Positions 46,801-57,363 of a stretch of DNA of 64,000 bases are shown here, in pieces. The notes beneath the pieces are model-generated. The model did no database searches, had not been told where the DNA came from, and saw only the letters and a list, made by a program, of their open reading frames with translations. Within the stretch, counting starts at the first letter, position 1, and each line of letters begins with the position of its first letter. The translations under genes were made by a program, and so were the position numbers. This DNA comes from Owenia fusiformis (Eukaryota > Annelida > Polychaeta > Sabellida > Oweniidae), in the NCBI GenBank assembly GCA_903813345.2, contig CAIIXF020000003.1:23265248-23329247 (forward strand), written 5' to 3'.

Positions 46801-49800
46801 CTTGAACATTCGGTTGAGAGATGTTGATGGAAATCCTCTACAACCTACTTCAACGGATAGTAATGAACTTTCCACCCTTTGGCCTCCTCAACCAGATCTT
46901 GGTACTTTGCGTTTTTGAGTTGGTGTGCTACCTCAATGCGATCTTCCCAAGGTACTGTCAGTTCTTAGGAATTTACCTATTAAAATTGTTTCCAAACTTT
47001 TGAACGGGAGTGCGCAAATAACGATTATACAGTATATTATGTATGAGGGGTCTGAAACTAGATTGCAATTGTTTAAAAACTTTTTGAGGTGAGTGTACCT
47101 ATTTCATTTCAAGGGTTTCATTAGAAGTAGGCAACAGGTGATTTTCATGTTGTTGTCACAAAATCCTGTGGTTTTTAGGGATGTTTTAACTTTTCTATGT
47201 TAAATCAATATTTTCAATTGATTTTACTTGTTGTTTTCATTTATTTAGCCTGTTATGAGAAATTCTAGGAAAACCCTGTGACCAAACTTTTAAGGGGATT
47301 GTACCTTTAAATTGTCTCCAAACATTTAGAGGGGAGTTTACCTTATACAACTGTACACCAACAAAGATTTTTTTGAGGACAAGGAATTATCTTTATAAAA
47401 TTACAAAACCCAATTCTATTTTTTAACTAACATTGCTCAACACAATGATTGACAGGTCTCTTACTAGAATAAGCAAACTCCTTGGTAGTGGTGGTAGATA
47501 TTCTTTTCCCACACACTATCCAGTGAATTGGTCAGATCAGATTTTCTCAAGCTAAGGCAAAGAAGAGGTACTTTTCCATGAACCCAGATGAAACCCCCTT
47601 AGCCAATCAATGATGTAGTTTAAAAAAGTGTGCATCTATGAATTCCCCTTTCGTTAAAACTAAGGATAAAATTGATTTATACATGTACAGGGCCAGGGGT
47701 ATTCTCATATAAGTTGAACTGTTGTAAGTGCAAGTGTAACTGAGTAACCCTTTGCAAAATTGGTAAATATTGCTTCAAATCATGCAATACTTGGCTCAAT
47801 CTAGGACTGTGGGTGGCCAAGTAGCTACTAGATAAACCAATAGGTAGCTTTTCTTTAAAATCAGGTGGTTATTAACTACCATAGCAACGCGAGTTTCGAG
47901 CCCTGATTGTGATTCAATTGAAATCCGTAAGAAGAATAAAGCAAAGCAAAGCAGAATAAATCTTATGAGTTTGAAATACAATGAGTCATGAAATATATTC
48001 AGTTGGGCAAAGCTGCTGTTATAAGGTATTAGTCAATAATAGAATTGCCTTTGATAGGTTAGAGTATTCCTTCTTCAGTGGTTTTCATAAGATATCTCTA
48101 CATATGTGTTTTAACTTGTATTTGACAATGTTTGCCTTTTCTATCCAAATCCTTTCCATGCTCAAAATTTGCATAATGTGTCCCTTTTCACTCCCTTTTC
48201 AAAAAGTATTCAGTTTTACTTCCATGACGTGATAGGAAGTTGTTTTGAATGTTTTGGATAATTGTAACCCTTTGAATAAATATTACTTCTTGCAGACACA
48301 AAAGCATATTTAATGCATATTGATCAGTTATTTAAACTGATCGACATGTATAATGGAAGTCCATAAGGCATTAATATAGTCAACCAATAAGATTGGTAAC
48401 GTATGTCTCAAATTATCACATGGGTTAGACATTATAGCAAAGTACATTAGAGTGAGCCATACGTACATGAGGCTGTAAGTATGAAGAGAACAATAAGTGA
48501 TTTTGCAAGTAACACCACCGCACATGGTTGGGGAAATGTCACCCAAAGAACAACAAAACTTGGTAAAACCCTTTGGATTGGCCTTTGTCTGGGTTGTACG
48601 GCTGTCGCTATATGGCAGGTGATAACAGTTGTCCTGCGATATGGGACATTTGATACAAAGGACAGAATCATTGTGAAGAATGGAGACATTGTATTTCCAT
48701 CAGTCACTTTGTGTCCTTTAGTTGGAATGCCAGCATCGGGAAATCAACGGCTTTGGCAAGATATGACAGCGAGGAAACAGGAAACCATTCCGATGTTAGA
48801 ACTATCTGACCTCTTACAAAATTTCTCAGGTTATTTAGACAATAATATCTCACAAAGTGCTCAATCTGAGAAACTGGAATTTTATGAAGAGTTTTACAAT
48901 CGGCTGTATTCTTTTCAAGGATATTTTGATAATAGTAAAAAGGCAGTTCAAGCCTACAGCCATAAACAAGAGAATTTTATTCCAGTATGTGTGTATCAAG
49001 GAAAGTCATGTTTGAAGTCTGACTTCTCCACTTTAGACCACCATGAACATTATACATGCTTTACATTCAATGGAGGCAACACAACTATTGCTAAACCGAG
49101 CACAAAGATCTCAGGCCCCAAAGGGGGACTATCTCTAACTTTGTACCTTGATGCACTTGTAAGTTCAAATATATATAATCCAAACTATCCAACAAGTGGT
49201 AGCCAAGGAGTAAGAGTTGTGATTCATGAAAAGGGGACCCTGCCTGACCCAGAAAATGATGGTTTTGATATTGAGCCAGGACATTCGGTCAATGCAGCGT
49301 TGTCTGTCAATGAAAGACAATTAATGAAAGCACCTTGGGGTGAATGCGCTGATCATGACTCTGAGTCCTATGGAGGTTTCAAATACACAAAAAAACATTG
49401 TCTCCTGAAATGCCTGCAGAAAACCATCTACGAAACATGTGGTTGCGTCAAATCCTCTTTACCAGTCGATGATGACATGGCTCATACAGAATATTGTCTA
49501 AGACTTCATTTAAATGAATGGCTGAAACTTAAATCCGATGAGTACAATCTAACCATAATTCAAAATGACTTGGAGCAACTGCGTTGCCAAAATAATTTTT
49601 CGTTGTCAGATTTCGTTGGCCAAGATCATTGCCAATGTCGGGAAAGGTGTCTGTACCAATCATATGAAATGACACTCTCTCAATCAGTGTGGCCATCAGA
49701 AGGGACAGAGATAGATTTTTACTGCCGTGGGGTCATGAACATGGACAACTACATTAACTCCAGCATCTATCATACCTTTCATGATATTTTCCCTGGACAC

Positions 49801-52800
49801 TGTGGTCATGCAAAGTCAGAAGAAGAAAATCAGATACTCAGAGACACACACGGAATTAAACTACGAAAAAATATTGTTCGTTTAAATGTGTATTTTAAAG
49901 ATCTAGACACGAAGATAACCCAACAGGCTGAAGACTTCACATTTAGCTCTATGATCTCAGAAATAGGGGGAAGTTTTGGATTCTTTATAGGCATGTCTAT
50001 CATAACAATTGCTGAGGTGATCCTTTTGGGCTGGAACATTTGTCAAGTGATGAGAAAGATGATGGTAATATCGCCTACACACCAGGAGAAGGAAATTGCA
50101 CATAAAAATGCCTGGGAAGAAATGGCCTGAAAGATGACCAAAAGTAACTTTATAGGCGAGTGGGAGCAGGGTCAAAAATGGAACTTTAATTAAGATTGTC
50201 TGCAACCACTCAAAACATGTTGAACTTTCATGATATTGATATGGAGATTCCAAATATGACAGTGAAAAGTTTTGAAAAATGGCCGGTAACCATGGAAACT
50301 GATGCAAAGTGCCACTCCCTTTTCATTAGCCATAAAGTATGTTAAACACAATATTACCCATGACCTTTTTATTAATTTTTAACTATTTGTAATTGTATTG
50401 CTACCATATTGAAGGTAATAAAATATTATTTAATAAGAGTCAATTTATACACAGTTTCAAGATAGGTTCTACAGGTGGATTAACTGTTTACATGATGTTT
50501 TTAGAATGTTGTCAAATCTATAAAAATGAGAACTACAGTGAACTTATGAAGTTGGAAATGCCTTTTTGATTCAACTGTTAAGGAAGGATAGTGTACTCGA
50601 ATCATGTCAAACTTTAAAATGGGACAAAAGAGAGAGATCAAAACTTTGAAAGTTAAAGGTCAAGGTCAAATGAAGGTCATATCTGAAATACAAATTGGAG
50701 GAATGCCGATGTTAAGTCTGGATGCAAAAAATATGTATTGAAGTTAGTTGCGGACTGGACACAATTACTAATTACTTACACAGATACATTTGAACAGTTT
50801 AATGGCTCATAATTATTCCTCAAGACAACAGCAGCATTAAAGGAGCTTAAGTGTGGAATTAAGTAGTTGGATGATGCAATTTTTCCATTAGTCCAGTAAT
50901 GTGTTTGTCATACATACGTAAGCAACTCCTGAAAAGAAGTGGCAATTTGATGTACAAGGGTTGTTCAAAAAGTATAATAACATCATTGCATTATATCACT
51001 TATATCCTCATAAATAAAGCTATCAATAACTTCATTTTACCTACTTTTATCTCAACAATAATGGCGTCATCCCAATTGGACAATTATTGTTCAATTGGGA
51101 TGAAGCCATCAGACTATTTGAACAACCCAAACACTTTGCACAGAAACAAAGTTATTTTTAATTTGTAACATTATGTTAATACCATATACCATATTTTCAT
51201 TTACCATATGTAAGTTTTGTCTATTTTAACCAAGTTGTAGACAGTGGTATAATATAATTCGTTTGCCACTATTGTACTTAGTGAAAATGAATAAAATAAA
51301 AAAAAATTACATGAAAGCATAGACATGAAATCTTTTGTCAACATTCTTGAAAATGCTATGTTAAGCAATTGTGGCCATTTTATACTTCCACCAAAACATC
51401 AATACACAAAAGAAGTGAGCTCCCATAATTCTTTCATATTCTATCGTATTCGGGGATTCCCCAATACATCATCTCTAGCATCATCTGCAATCAATGATGT
51501 GATCACATGAACCATAATGACCACGTGCTCTCTCAGTGCTGCACATGCGCAAAGTACTTGTAGAGAATACTCATAAAACTACAGAGAAGGAGATCCATTT
51601 CAATGGCAAATGAGGCCTGTTTATGAAATTTGTTTTCGAACGTGCCAATGTGAAAGGTCACCTTTGGGAAATCTCACCCCACCTGACCAATACATATGTA
51701 TATGCCCAAGGGCCAAGGACAAAGTAACTGTTTTAACTCAGATTGAAAGAAAGTAAGAATAGCATTATATAAGCTCACAGTTTTATGATTGATCAAATCC
51801 AAGTGGCATGACCTAAAAAGTTATGCAATCTATATGAGTCAATTGAAAATTGGAGATTCAAATCTTTATATCATCCAGTTTCTATGTTGGACTGAAATTA
51901 ACAACAGTTAAGTGCATTTTACTAAGCAGTAAAATGTTATTTTGACTAAAGCTAGAAGATTGGCTTTACTTTACATTATCCCCAATGCAAAACAATTTTT
52001 CCATCAGATATTTCAATAATCAGTAAAGTTTCAAAAGGTCAGGTTTCTATCAGGGATTGGTGGATGAAGTAAAACAGTTTAAGAAGTTTATTCTGTTTAT
52101 ACAATAAAACTTGTCTAAGTGAAACACCTTTGTTACCTCTAAAGGTGTTCCACTTGGGAGGTGCTCCACTCATACAGGCTCATTTAACATTCAGTCAGTT
52201 GGTCTTGGGACTTTGAAGTGTTCAACTACCAAAAGTGTTCCACTTACAGAGGTGTTCCACTTCTAGAGGTGTTCCACTACACAGTTTTCACTGTAATTTA
52301 TTGTGAAATTTGACTCGCCCTCTTACATGTTTTTGCAGATAACAAAATAAGCCAAAGGTCTTTGCCAGTTTACCTGCGGAATAATGGATACAAGGTTAGG
52401 AAGTGCAGGACAGAGAGAACGCAGACAACATATGAAGGAATAAATGTCCCTAGTTTACAGAGTAGGTAGGTACAACTGTTCAATATAAAAATATGATTTT
52501 AAATAAATAAAATTTTGTAGAGTCCGATTTCCTGAACAGAGATACCAGCTTCTTTCACAACATTGTTTCAAAGTAAGTTATGCTCACCAAATTAAATTTT
52601 AGGAGCTGTGAATTCTACAATTAGGATCATGCTCAATTGTGTTTTGACCTCATATAATCAAAGTTACAGGTGACCTTTTTCCCCCAACACACACATACCC
52701 TCTCCCCTCAATTATGTTTTTCACCACTGGATAGAACAATCTGGAAGCTATTAACTTAATTAGACCACACAATAAATCTGTGCCTGTGACTAGCTATGGA

Positions 52801-54932
52801 ATTCTGGGTCTTTTAACAAGTTTAAAAAGTCTCATAATTTTGAAAGCCACAACTTATGTTACAAATGTGGTCATAGTATACGGAAAGATAGGGGGAAAAT
52901 GGAATGGAAGTTAGATATACATTATATGTTAAATATATATTTAGAATTATGCAGAGTTTGCTTAATCATAATAAAATATTATTTGATTTCTGTCTTTCAG
53001 TGCTGGTTATAGTAAGGATGATGATAACTATCTTGAAGTGTATGAATGGCTAGGGGCTGTGGCTTGTGCAGTCGAAGTGTAAGTTCTCATAAAGTATTCA
53101 TCTACAGTGTATGTTCATATCTTATCTGCTCTATTCATGTTCTATCTGTTTCAATTGCTTATGTGGCATGCATGATAGAAAGTACTTCCTAAGATTCTGA
53201 CCAGCTTTTAACTTATTTTAAGAGAACAATAGTATAATCGATTGATTGAGCATAATTACCGTAACAAACCCTGATTGTTGTGATGACAATCAGTGAATGG
53301 TCCTTCAGAACTTTTAACTGATTTTATAGAACAAAAGAATAATCAATTAAGCATTAAGCATAATTACTGTAACAAACCTTGACTAAAGTGAAAAAATCAA
53401 TAAATGGTCATTGTTCTATATATCTTGAATTTTCTGAGCTAATAAAAATACAAAAAAATCAATTTTATTGCACTACATGTATGACTATATTTTTTATAGA
53501 GATGCCAGTGATCCACTAGATGAGATATCCAGCTATACATGCCAGGTCCCAAATACATACATGAATAAACTCACTATAGGAAGATATACAGGTTTCTTTA
53601 CCACTGGTACTATATCCCGTCTCCTACAGAATACAAGGTATACCTAGTCTTAACTTTTCCAAAAGTTTCACCTATACAATTTTAAGATGAAGCAAGATGG
53701 GGTTTTCAAAACAAGGACATGAAATTATTCATACATGAGCATTGCCTTGAGATTTCAAAAATGCTTCCTATACACCTTCTGAGAAAAAAATTATTTTGTA
53801 CTTTTCATGCATAACTTAGACTAAAAAATAAAAACACAATAATCTGCATGCACAATAAAAAATGGATTTCGTCATAAGTATGGAAGTAATGAAAATTTGA
53901 GTTCTCCCACAAATGATATTTTTATTTGAATGTGTTCCTGAATAATTACCCACAATGCAACACTTGGGGAGAAAATTACACTTGAAGAGAAAATGCTGAG
54001 ACCTCTTCTTCTTATTGATCATTTTTGTTGACAAAATATTGATATTTGGCATGTCGTCTTGGGTGTAAGGATTGACATTTGATGTGTCAGCTCTTGATAT
54101 TTGATGTGATGTGATCAATTGAGTTTGTTGTGTCATCTGTTGGTATTTGAAGATTGACATTTGATGTGTCATCTTGGGTACAATAACAGATGCATAACAA
54201 TAAAAATGTGTAAAGTAATAGAATTAATTAAGATGTGATAATAAATGTCTGCTGAGATTTTAAAGTAGTTCAAGGAACTTCTCCAAGTATAGATTGCAAT
54301 AATAATCTTTAAATGATTTTTTGAGAATAGAGATGCTTTTTGAGATATTGATATTACAAGGTATCCATTCCATATTAGGCCACCTTGAACTAAAATACTT
54401 TTTCTTAAATCTAGCGATATAGAGATCATTCACTTGACGAGTGAAATGATGATGAATCAGAATGTCCATATTGGATTTATAATAATTACAAAAAAAGGTC
54501 ATCTGGGAAATCAATTTTTAGTAAATATTCAAACATGAATATGAGAACATTCAACATGACATTCCTGCATAGAATCTGGGAGCTGATTAGGTACACTTAT
54601 ACCAGATCCTTTAGGTGATATGCATATTTCATCTTTGTAATTTTGCTACAACATTCGATGTCTTGATATATGATCTTCCATCTGAGAAATGATTGATATC
54701 TGATGTCTGTATATAATGTTTTAACTTATTTATTTTCAGAGATCTCATGAAAGAGAACAAACTACCATGGGCTTCAGTAACTATACATGGCTTTGCTGAT
54801 TCCCCGTTGTCCTGGAAACACAGAGAACATGGTTACCATAAGGGAGGGGAGAATCTTTACACATATGTTGTGTTTCCAAATGATGAATACTGGCTGTACA
54901 TGGCTATAGGGACTCATGATATTTGTCCTTGA
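37837..54932 (+). CDS. RPP40: RPP40: ribonuclease P/MRP protein subunit p40 (358 aa, 9 exons)
   Basis: Exons 37837-37947, 38054-38195, 39898-39966, 44296-44391, 44596-44718, 52339-52465, 53001-53078, 53500-53637 and 54740-54932 keep frame at every junction and give 358 residues (human 363). Matches to human RPP40: EHLYNYS/HYYNYR; KLFMMSHDTHID/CYALTYNTHID; LNLVKDTFEALGLDGSPSEF/LSLDKDTYEETGLQGHPSQF; LKFDFMFNWE/LKFDFLLAWH; VYEWLGAV/LFDWLGAV; PWASVTIHGFADSPLSW/PWVTLSVQGFADSPVSW; HGYHKGGENLYTYVVF/HGFRKGGEHLYNFVIF. p40 is a nuclear/nucleolar subunit of RNase P and MRP (tRNA 5' and rRNA processing). The start at 37837 is preferred. An in-frame ATG at 37771 would add a hydrophobic stretch that human p40 lacks. 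Intron 5 contains a complete DEG/ENaC gene. The last coding 50 bases are copied about 14 times downstream. Confidence 0.95.
38378..38922. mobile_element. 545-bp foldback MITE with 8-bp target duplication
   Basis: TTATCCCGTTCCCGGACTAT (38378-38397) is the inverse of the right end (ATAGTCCGGGAACGGGATAA, 38903-38922). CATGACAA flanks both ends (38370-38377 and 38923-38930). Inverse pairing continues inward ('attacaacttgggagaatt' against 'aattctcccatgttgtaat', 'tctgggtatatcggcagaacg' against 'cgttctgccgataaacccaga'). An 8-bp duplication is typical of hAT-type transposition. It lies in RPP40 intron 2; the 104-residue frame inside is arm sequence. Confidence 0.9.
40203..40505. repeat. Imperfect internal repeat, ~110-bp period
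   Basis: 'aagttaatcagctctagaac' occurs near 40211, 40355 and 40425. The 40211 and 40425 copies are followed by 'ttgatatcctctatcatgtgtg' and 'gagccgttttcctaaaatggcgatg'-like sequence. Confidence 0.75.
41539..42138. mobile_element. 600-bp foldback element in RPP40 intron 3
   Basis: The ends cgttactcacttcgagagcc and gctttcgcaggaagtaagac are imperfect inverses. The arms at 41618-41800 and 41880-42065 pair almost perfectly, including 'ctggagtacttctttttcga' (41711) against 'tcgaaaaagaagtactccag' (41946). No coding capacity. A related, diverged element is at 21180-21345. Confidence 0.88.
42919..43100 (-). other. Exon-like stretch on the minus strand, unidentified
   Basis: On the minus strand an acceptor (ctttttcag) is followed by a run of CAACAA-rich sequence, then a frame of 53 codons ending GAGGAAACGTAA, then a strong donor (tttGTAAGT) just after the stop. 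It could be a 5' UTR exon of a minus-strand transcript, a lncRNA exon, or chance. I do not recognise the peptide. Confidence 0.25.
43289..43356. mobile_element. 68-bp deletion derivative of the 41539-42138 foldback
   Basis: It consists of the left end (ttactcacttcgagagccat...ttagatttt) fused directly to the right end (catagctttcgcagtaagta), with the whole palindromic interior missing. Confidence 0.75.
44829..45472. mobile_element. 644-bp foldback element in RPP40 intron 5
   Basis: catctttcaccatgaatact (44829 on) pairs with agtactcatggtgaaagata (to about 45472). The matches 'cataatacagtagtttttatt' and 'aataaaaactactgtatttatg' extend the arms. It lies 110 bp after exon 5. No coding capacity. 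Confidence 0.85.
46195..47360. repeat. ~65-bp degenerate minisatellite split by a ~520-bp insertion
   Basis: Units of the form 'ccaaactttt.ggagggaagtgtacctatt.aattgtt' occur about five times at 46200-46445. They resume at 46975-47110 and 47275-47360. The break at about 46450-46970 has higher GC and contains the orphan frame. Confidence 0.65.
46700..46918 (+). pseudogene. Orphan exon-like frame, unidentified (maybe retroposed or from a mobile gene)
   Basis: An acceptor-like tract (cccatttgtcatttctcctcag, ending 46716) precedes a frame of about 65 codons with higher GC than its surroundings. The peptide (ASSAADPTALFALLSHEGG... ending PQPDLGTLRF and TGA) is compositionally protein-like. I recognise no family. 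It sits in the insertion that splits a minisatellite, so it probably arrived as part of an insertion. It does not fit the RPP40 frame or sequence. Confidence 0.3.
48481..50130 (+). CDS. DEG/ENaC-family (ASIC/FaNaC-like) sodium channel subunit, intronless, 549 aa
   Basis: This is one uninterrupted frame with all the family landmarks. The N-terminal gating motif His-Gly is at residues 15-16 (TTAHGWGN). TM1 lies at about 29-55 (LWIGLCLGCTAVAIW). The post-TM1 motif is FPSVTLCP. A large cysteine-rich extracellular loop follows (CLLKCLQKTIYETCGC, CQCRERCLYQSYEM). TM2 (SEIGGSFGFFIGMSIITIAE) carries the G-x-S selectivity filter as GMS at about 504. A short cytoplasmic tail ends EEMA. Length matches the family (500-650). 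The protein should form trimeric amiloride-sensitive cation channels in the plasma membrane; ligand (acid, peptide or other) cannot be told. It lies on the same strand inside RPP40 intron 5. Lack of introns suggests a retroposed origin, though intronless DEG/ENaC genes occur in invertebrates. AATAAA lies at 50417-50422. No disabling change is seen. Confidence 0.95.
   Translation: MKRTISDFASNTTAHGWGNVTQRTTKLGKTLWIGLCLGCTAVAIWQVITVVLRYGTFDTKDRIIVKNGDIVFPSVTLCPLVGMPASGNQRLWQDMTARKQETIPMLELSDLLQNFSGYLDNNISQSAQSEKLEFYEEFYNRLYSFQGYFDNSKKAVQAYSHKQENFIPVCVYQGKSCLKSDFSTLDHHEHYTCFTFNGGNTTIAKPSTKISGPKGGLSLTLYLDALVSSNIYNPNYPTSGSQGVRVVIHEKGTLPDPENDGFDIEPGHSVNAALSVNERQLMKAPWGECADHDSESYGGFKYTKKHCLLKCLQKTIYETCGCVKSSLPVDDDMAHTEYCLRLHLNEWLKLKSDEYNLTIIQNDLEQLRCQNNFSLSDFVGQDHCQCRERCLYQSYEMTLSQSVWPSEGTEIDFYCRGVMNMDNYINSSIYHTFHDIFPGHCGHAKSEEENQILRDTHGIKLRKNIVRLNVYFKDLDTKITQQAEDFTFSSMISEIGGSFGFFIGMSIITIAEVILLGWNICQVMRKMMVISPTHQEKEIAHKNAWEEMA
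50417..50422 (+). terminator. Poly(A) signal of the DEG/ENaC gene
   Basis: AATAAA occurs 287 bases after the stop codon and is the first good hexamer downstream. Confidence 0.55.
52102..52293. mobile_element. Tc1/mariner (pogo/Tigger-like) MITE, copy 2
   Basis: The ends CAATAAAACTTGTCTAAG and ...ACAGTTTTCACTG are flanked by TA on both sides. The interior repeats 'gtgttccacttnnagaggtg'. Same family as 25130-25293. Confidence 0.8.
53638..54739. other. RPP40 intron 8
   Basis: It contains several loosely repeated 'gatatttgatgtgtcatct' segments at 54040-54180 and no gene. Minus-strand frames here (for example 53816-54172) are that repeat read backwards. Confidence 0.6.
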
Positions 54933-55712
54933 CTTACTGAGATACATGTAAATACTGGCTGTACATGGCTATAGGGACTCATGATATTTGTCCATGAATT
55001 ACTGAGATGAATACTGGCTGTACATGGCTATAGGGACTCATGATATTTGTCCATGAATTACTGAGATGAATACTGGCTGTACATGGCTATAGGGATTCAT
55101 GATATTTGTCCATGAATTACTGAGATGAATACTGGCTGTACATGGCTATAGGGACTCATGATATTTGTCCATGAATTACTGAGATGAATACTGGCTGTAC
55201 ATGGCTATAGGGACTCATGATATTTGTCCATGAATTACTGAGATGAATACTGGCTGTACATGGCTATAGGGACTCATGATATTTGTCCATGAATTACTGA
55301 GATGAATACTGGCTGTACATGGCTATAGGGACTCATGATATTTGTCCATGAATTACTGAGATGAATACGGCTGTACATGGCTATAGGGACTCATGATATT
55401 TGTCCATGAATTACTGAGATGAATACTGGCTGTACATGGCTATAGGGACTCATGATATTTGTCCATGAATTACTGAGATGAATACTGGCTGTACATGGCT
55501 ATAGGGACTCATGATATTTGTCCATGAATTACTGAGATGAATACTGGCTGTACATGGCTATAGGGACTCATGATATTTGTCCATGAATTACTGAGATGAA
55601 TACGGCTGTACATGGCTATAGGGACTCATGATATTTGTCCATGAATTACTGAGATGAATACTGGCTGTACATGGCTATAGGGACTCATGATATTTGTCCA
55701 TGAATTACTGAG
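54886..55712 (+). repeat. ~14 copies of a 59-bp unit derived from the RPP40 stop-codon region
   Basis: The first unit is the true end of RPP40 (codons for YWLYMAIGTHDICP and TGA). The next ~13 units repeat 'aatactggctgtacatggct...tgtccatgaattactgagatg' almost without change; two lack 'tg' of 'actgg' (near 55364 and 55599). All lie in the 3' UTR. Confidence 0.95.
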
Positions 55713-55770
55713 GAGGAACAATATTATCTATTATATGAATTACTGTACTGTAAAACCATTATTTGTTTTA

Positions 55771-55776
55771 AATAAA
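55771..55776 (+). terminator. Poly(A) signal of RPP40
   Basis: AATAAA is the first hexamer after the 59-bp array, so the array would be inside the 3' UTR of the mature mRNA. Confidence 0.55.
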
Positions 55777-55829
55777 AATGTTGTCCAATAGTAAAATAGA
55801 AGTTTATTCCATTGTCTTAGTAACATGGT

Positions 55830-55915
55830 CATTATGTCATCACCAGAAGTGGTGACATATTGTTATAGTCTCCATTTTTCGTGGATGGTGTTCGGTAGTT
55901 GGCATATGTAATGCC
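55830..55915. repeat. Hairpin-ended dispersed repeat, inverted copy
   Basis: It begins 'atgtcatcaccagaagtggtgacatattgttatagtctcc', which is the inverse of the family's 3' end. The far end is lost. Confidence 0.75.
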
Positions 55916-56422
55916 GTGTAACATATATCCTGTGTGTTCTCTCTTGTAAATGGGGAAAATGAAAAACTATAGTATCGTGAAAAGTATAAAAATACATGTT
56001 GATGTGGTAGGCCTAGTACTTTATTGCAGAAATAAAGTGCATTCTAACTGATCATTTATAAGATTGTCAGATTGTTGTCTAAAGTATTATATTGTGGCCT
56101 CTCCACATAATTCAATCAGAGGGAAAGTAAAATATATCATAACCAATACAGATGCTTATCAATCTGCTATTTATTTGAACTCAATAACATTGATATTACA
56201 GTTTGCCATCTTCATTTTGCTTACATGCATGTTTGCAAATAAATGATTTTCCTCCCGAAATCATTGTGACATTGGATGTGTTGCTTCTTTCCCACGGTTT
56301 ATCTTGTTGGGTGATGGTTAAATAAATTGTATAAGATTCGTATTAATTGAAATCCTTCATAGGCATATAGTGTTAAATGGGCTGAGGGTTTTTATTTAGC
56401 TATGGTAAGCCAATAACAAAGA

Positions 56423-56583
56423 CCAGAAGTGGTGACATATTGTTATAGTGTCCAAGTTTTTTAAGGGTGGTGTTCAGCAGTTGGTGTTTGGTGGTTGATG
56501 TTTGTAATAAATCCATTGGGCAGTCGGTCTCTGTAACAAATGGCGGGTGGTGACATTTTGCATTAACTTATGCCTTGTCTGTT
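56423..56583. repeat. Hairpin-ended dispersed repeat, inverted, full-length short form
   Basis: It runs from 'accagaagtggtgacatattgttatag' to 'ggtggtgacattttgcattaacttatgccttgt', keeping both ends of the family. Confidence 0.8.
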
Positions 56584-56589
56584 CTTGGT

Positions 56590-57363
56590 GTACACTCTAC
56601 AATGACGCCATTTATATTTCACAAGATAGTTCTCCTGTGGGGAATGGGGTGCAGGGGGGGGGGTAAGTACCTTTAATGGTCCTTTTTCCATTTAGCTTTG
56701 AAATCACATTAAAGTCTCGTTTTTAATGAACTTTTAGGAGATCTGCATTTTATAACCATTAAAGACTAAACTTTTCATCCATTTGATGGCATATGAATTC
56801 CCTGTGTACTTTTCTATCAAAACAACTTTGATTTGCACTGTTATTCACCTTCATTCAAATTCTGATGATTTTCAAGTTGTCTTAAAAAGGTCGGGCTAAA
56901 TCCCCATTGACACAATGCTGAAAAACCTTTAAAACTTCATTTACTCTTACAAGGATCACAATTTTAATGTGAAATCACAATCCACATGTCAATAAGATCA
57001 TATAGTTACATTCCAATGGTATTTAAGTTGATCCAAATGGAATTACTTATTAAATCAAGAAATTAAGTGATTTGAGCAATACATTTACATGTATTCTAGC
57101 CCTACCATAGCCCTACCCATGATGCCATCTATTTTCCATTTATATGGAAAAACGTCAATTCATTCAGGTTCACCCCTCCCCCTCTGAAATATTATTCCCC
57201 ACAGATCTGTGATGTTTTAGATAGACAATCAAGAGCATGTATATTGTATATACAGTGTTACAATAATACTTCTTAATCCCGGGAATTGAAAACGGATGCC
57301 GTTTCGTTCAGTGTTTGTTTTGGTATTCACGACTCTTCAAATTAGAGGAAATAAAGTTTAAGC
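56590..57363. other. Intergenic space and 5' flank of MOCS3
   Basis: No gene. The 5' UTR of MOCS3 probably begins around 57270-57300; a core promoter is not identifiable. Confidence 0.55.

Larger units (their letters stand above)
44719..48480. other. RPP40 intron 5, part upstream of the nested channel gene
   Basis: It holds the foldback at 44829-45472, a minisatellite interrupted by an insertion (46195-47360), and an orphan exon-like frame at 46700-46918. No promoter for the channel gene is recognisable. Confidence 0.6.
50131..52338. other. Rest of RPP40 intron 5, including 3' UTR of the channel gene
   Basis: It contains the channel's probable 3' UTR to about 50440 and a short inverted pair near 51064-51106 ('tcatcccaattggacaat' against 'attgttcaattgggatga'). 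The pogo-like MITE at 52102-52293 ends 45 bp before exon 6. Confidence 0.6.

Noticed and set aside
54886-55712. Regular ~59-bp repeats resembling a CRISPR array
   Set aside because: Units are head-to-tail identical with no unique spacers, and the host is eukaryotic. It is a tandem duplication of the RPP40 end.
56064-56246. 60-codon plus-strand frame upstream of MOCS3
   Set aside because: AT-rich, no splice or homology support; chance frame between repeat copies.
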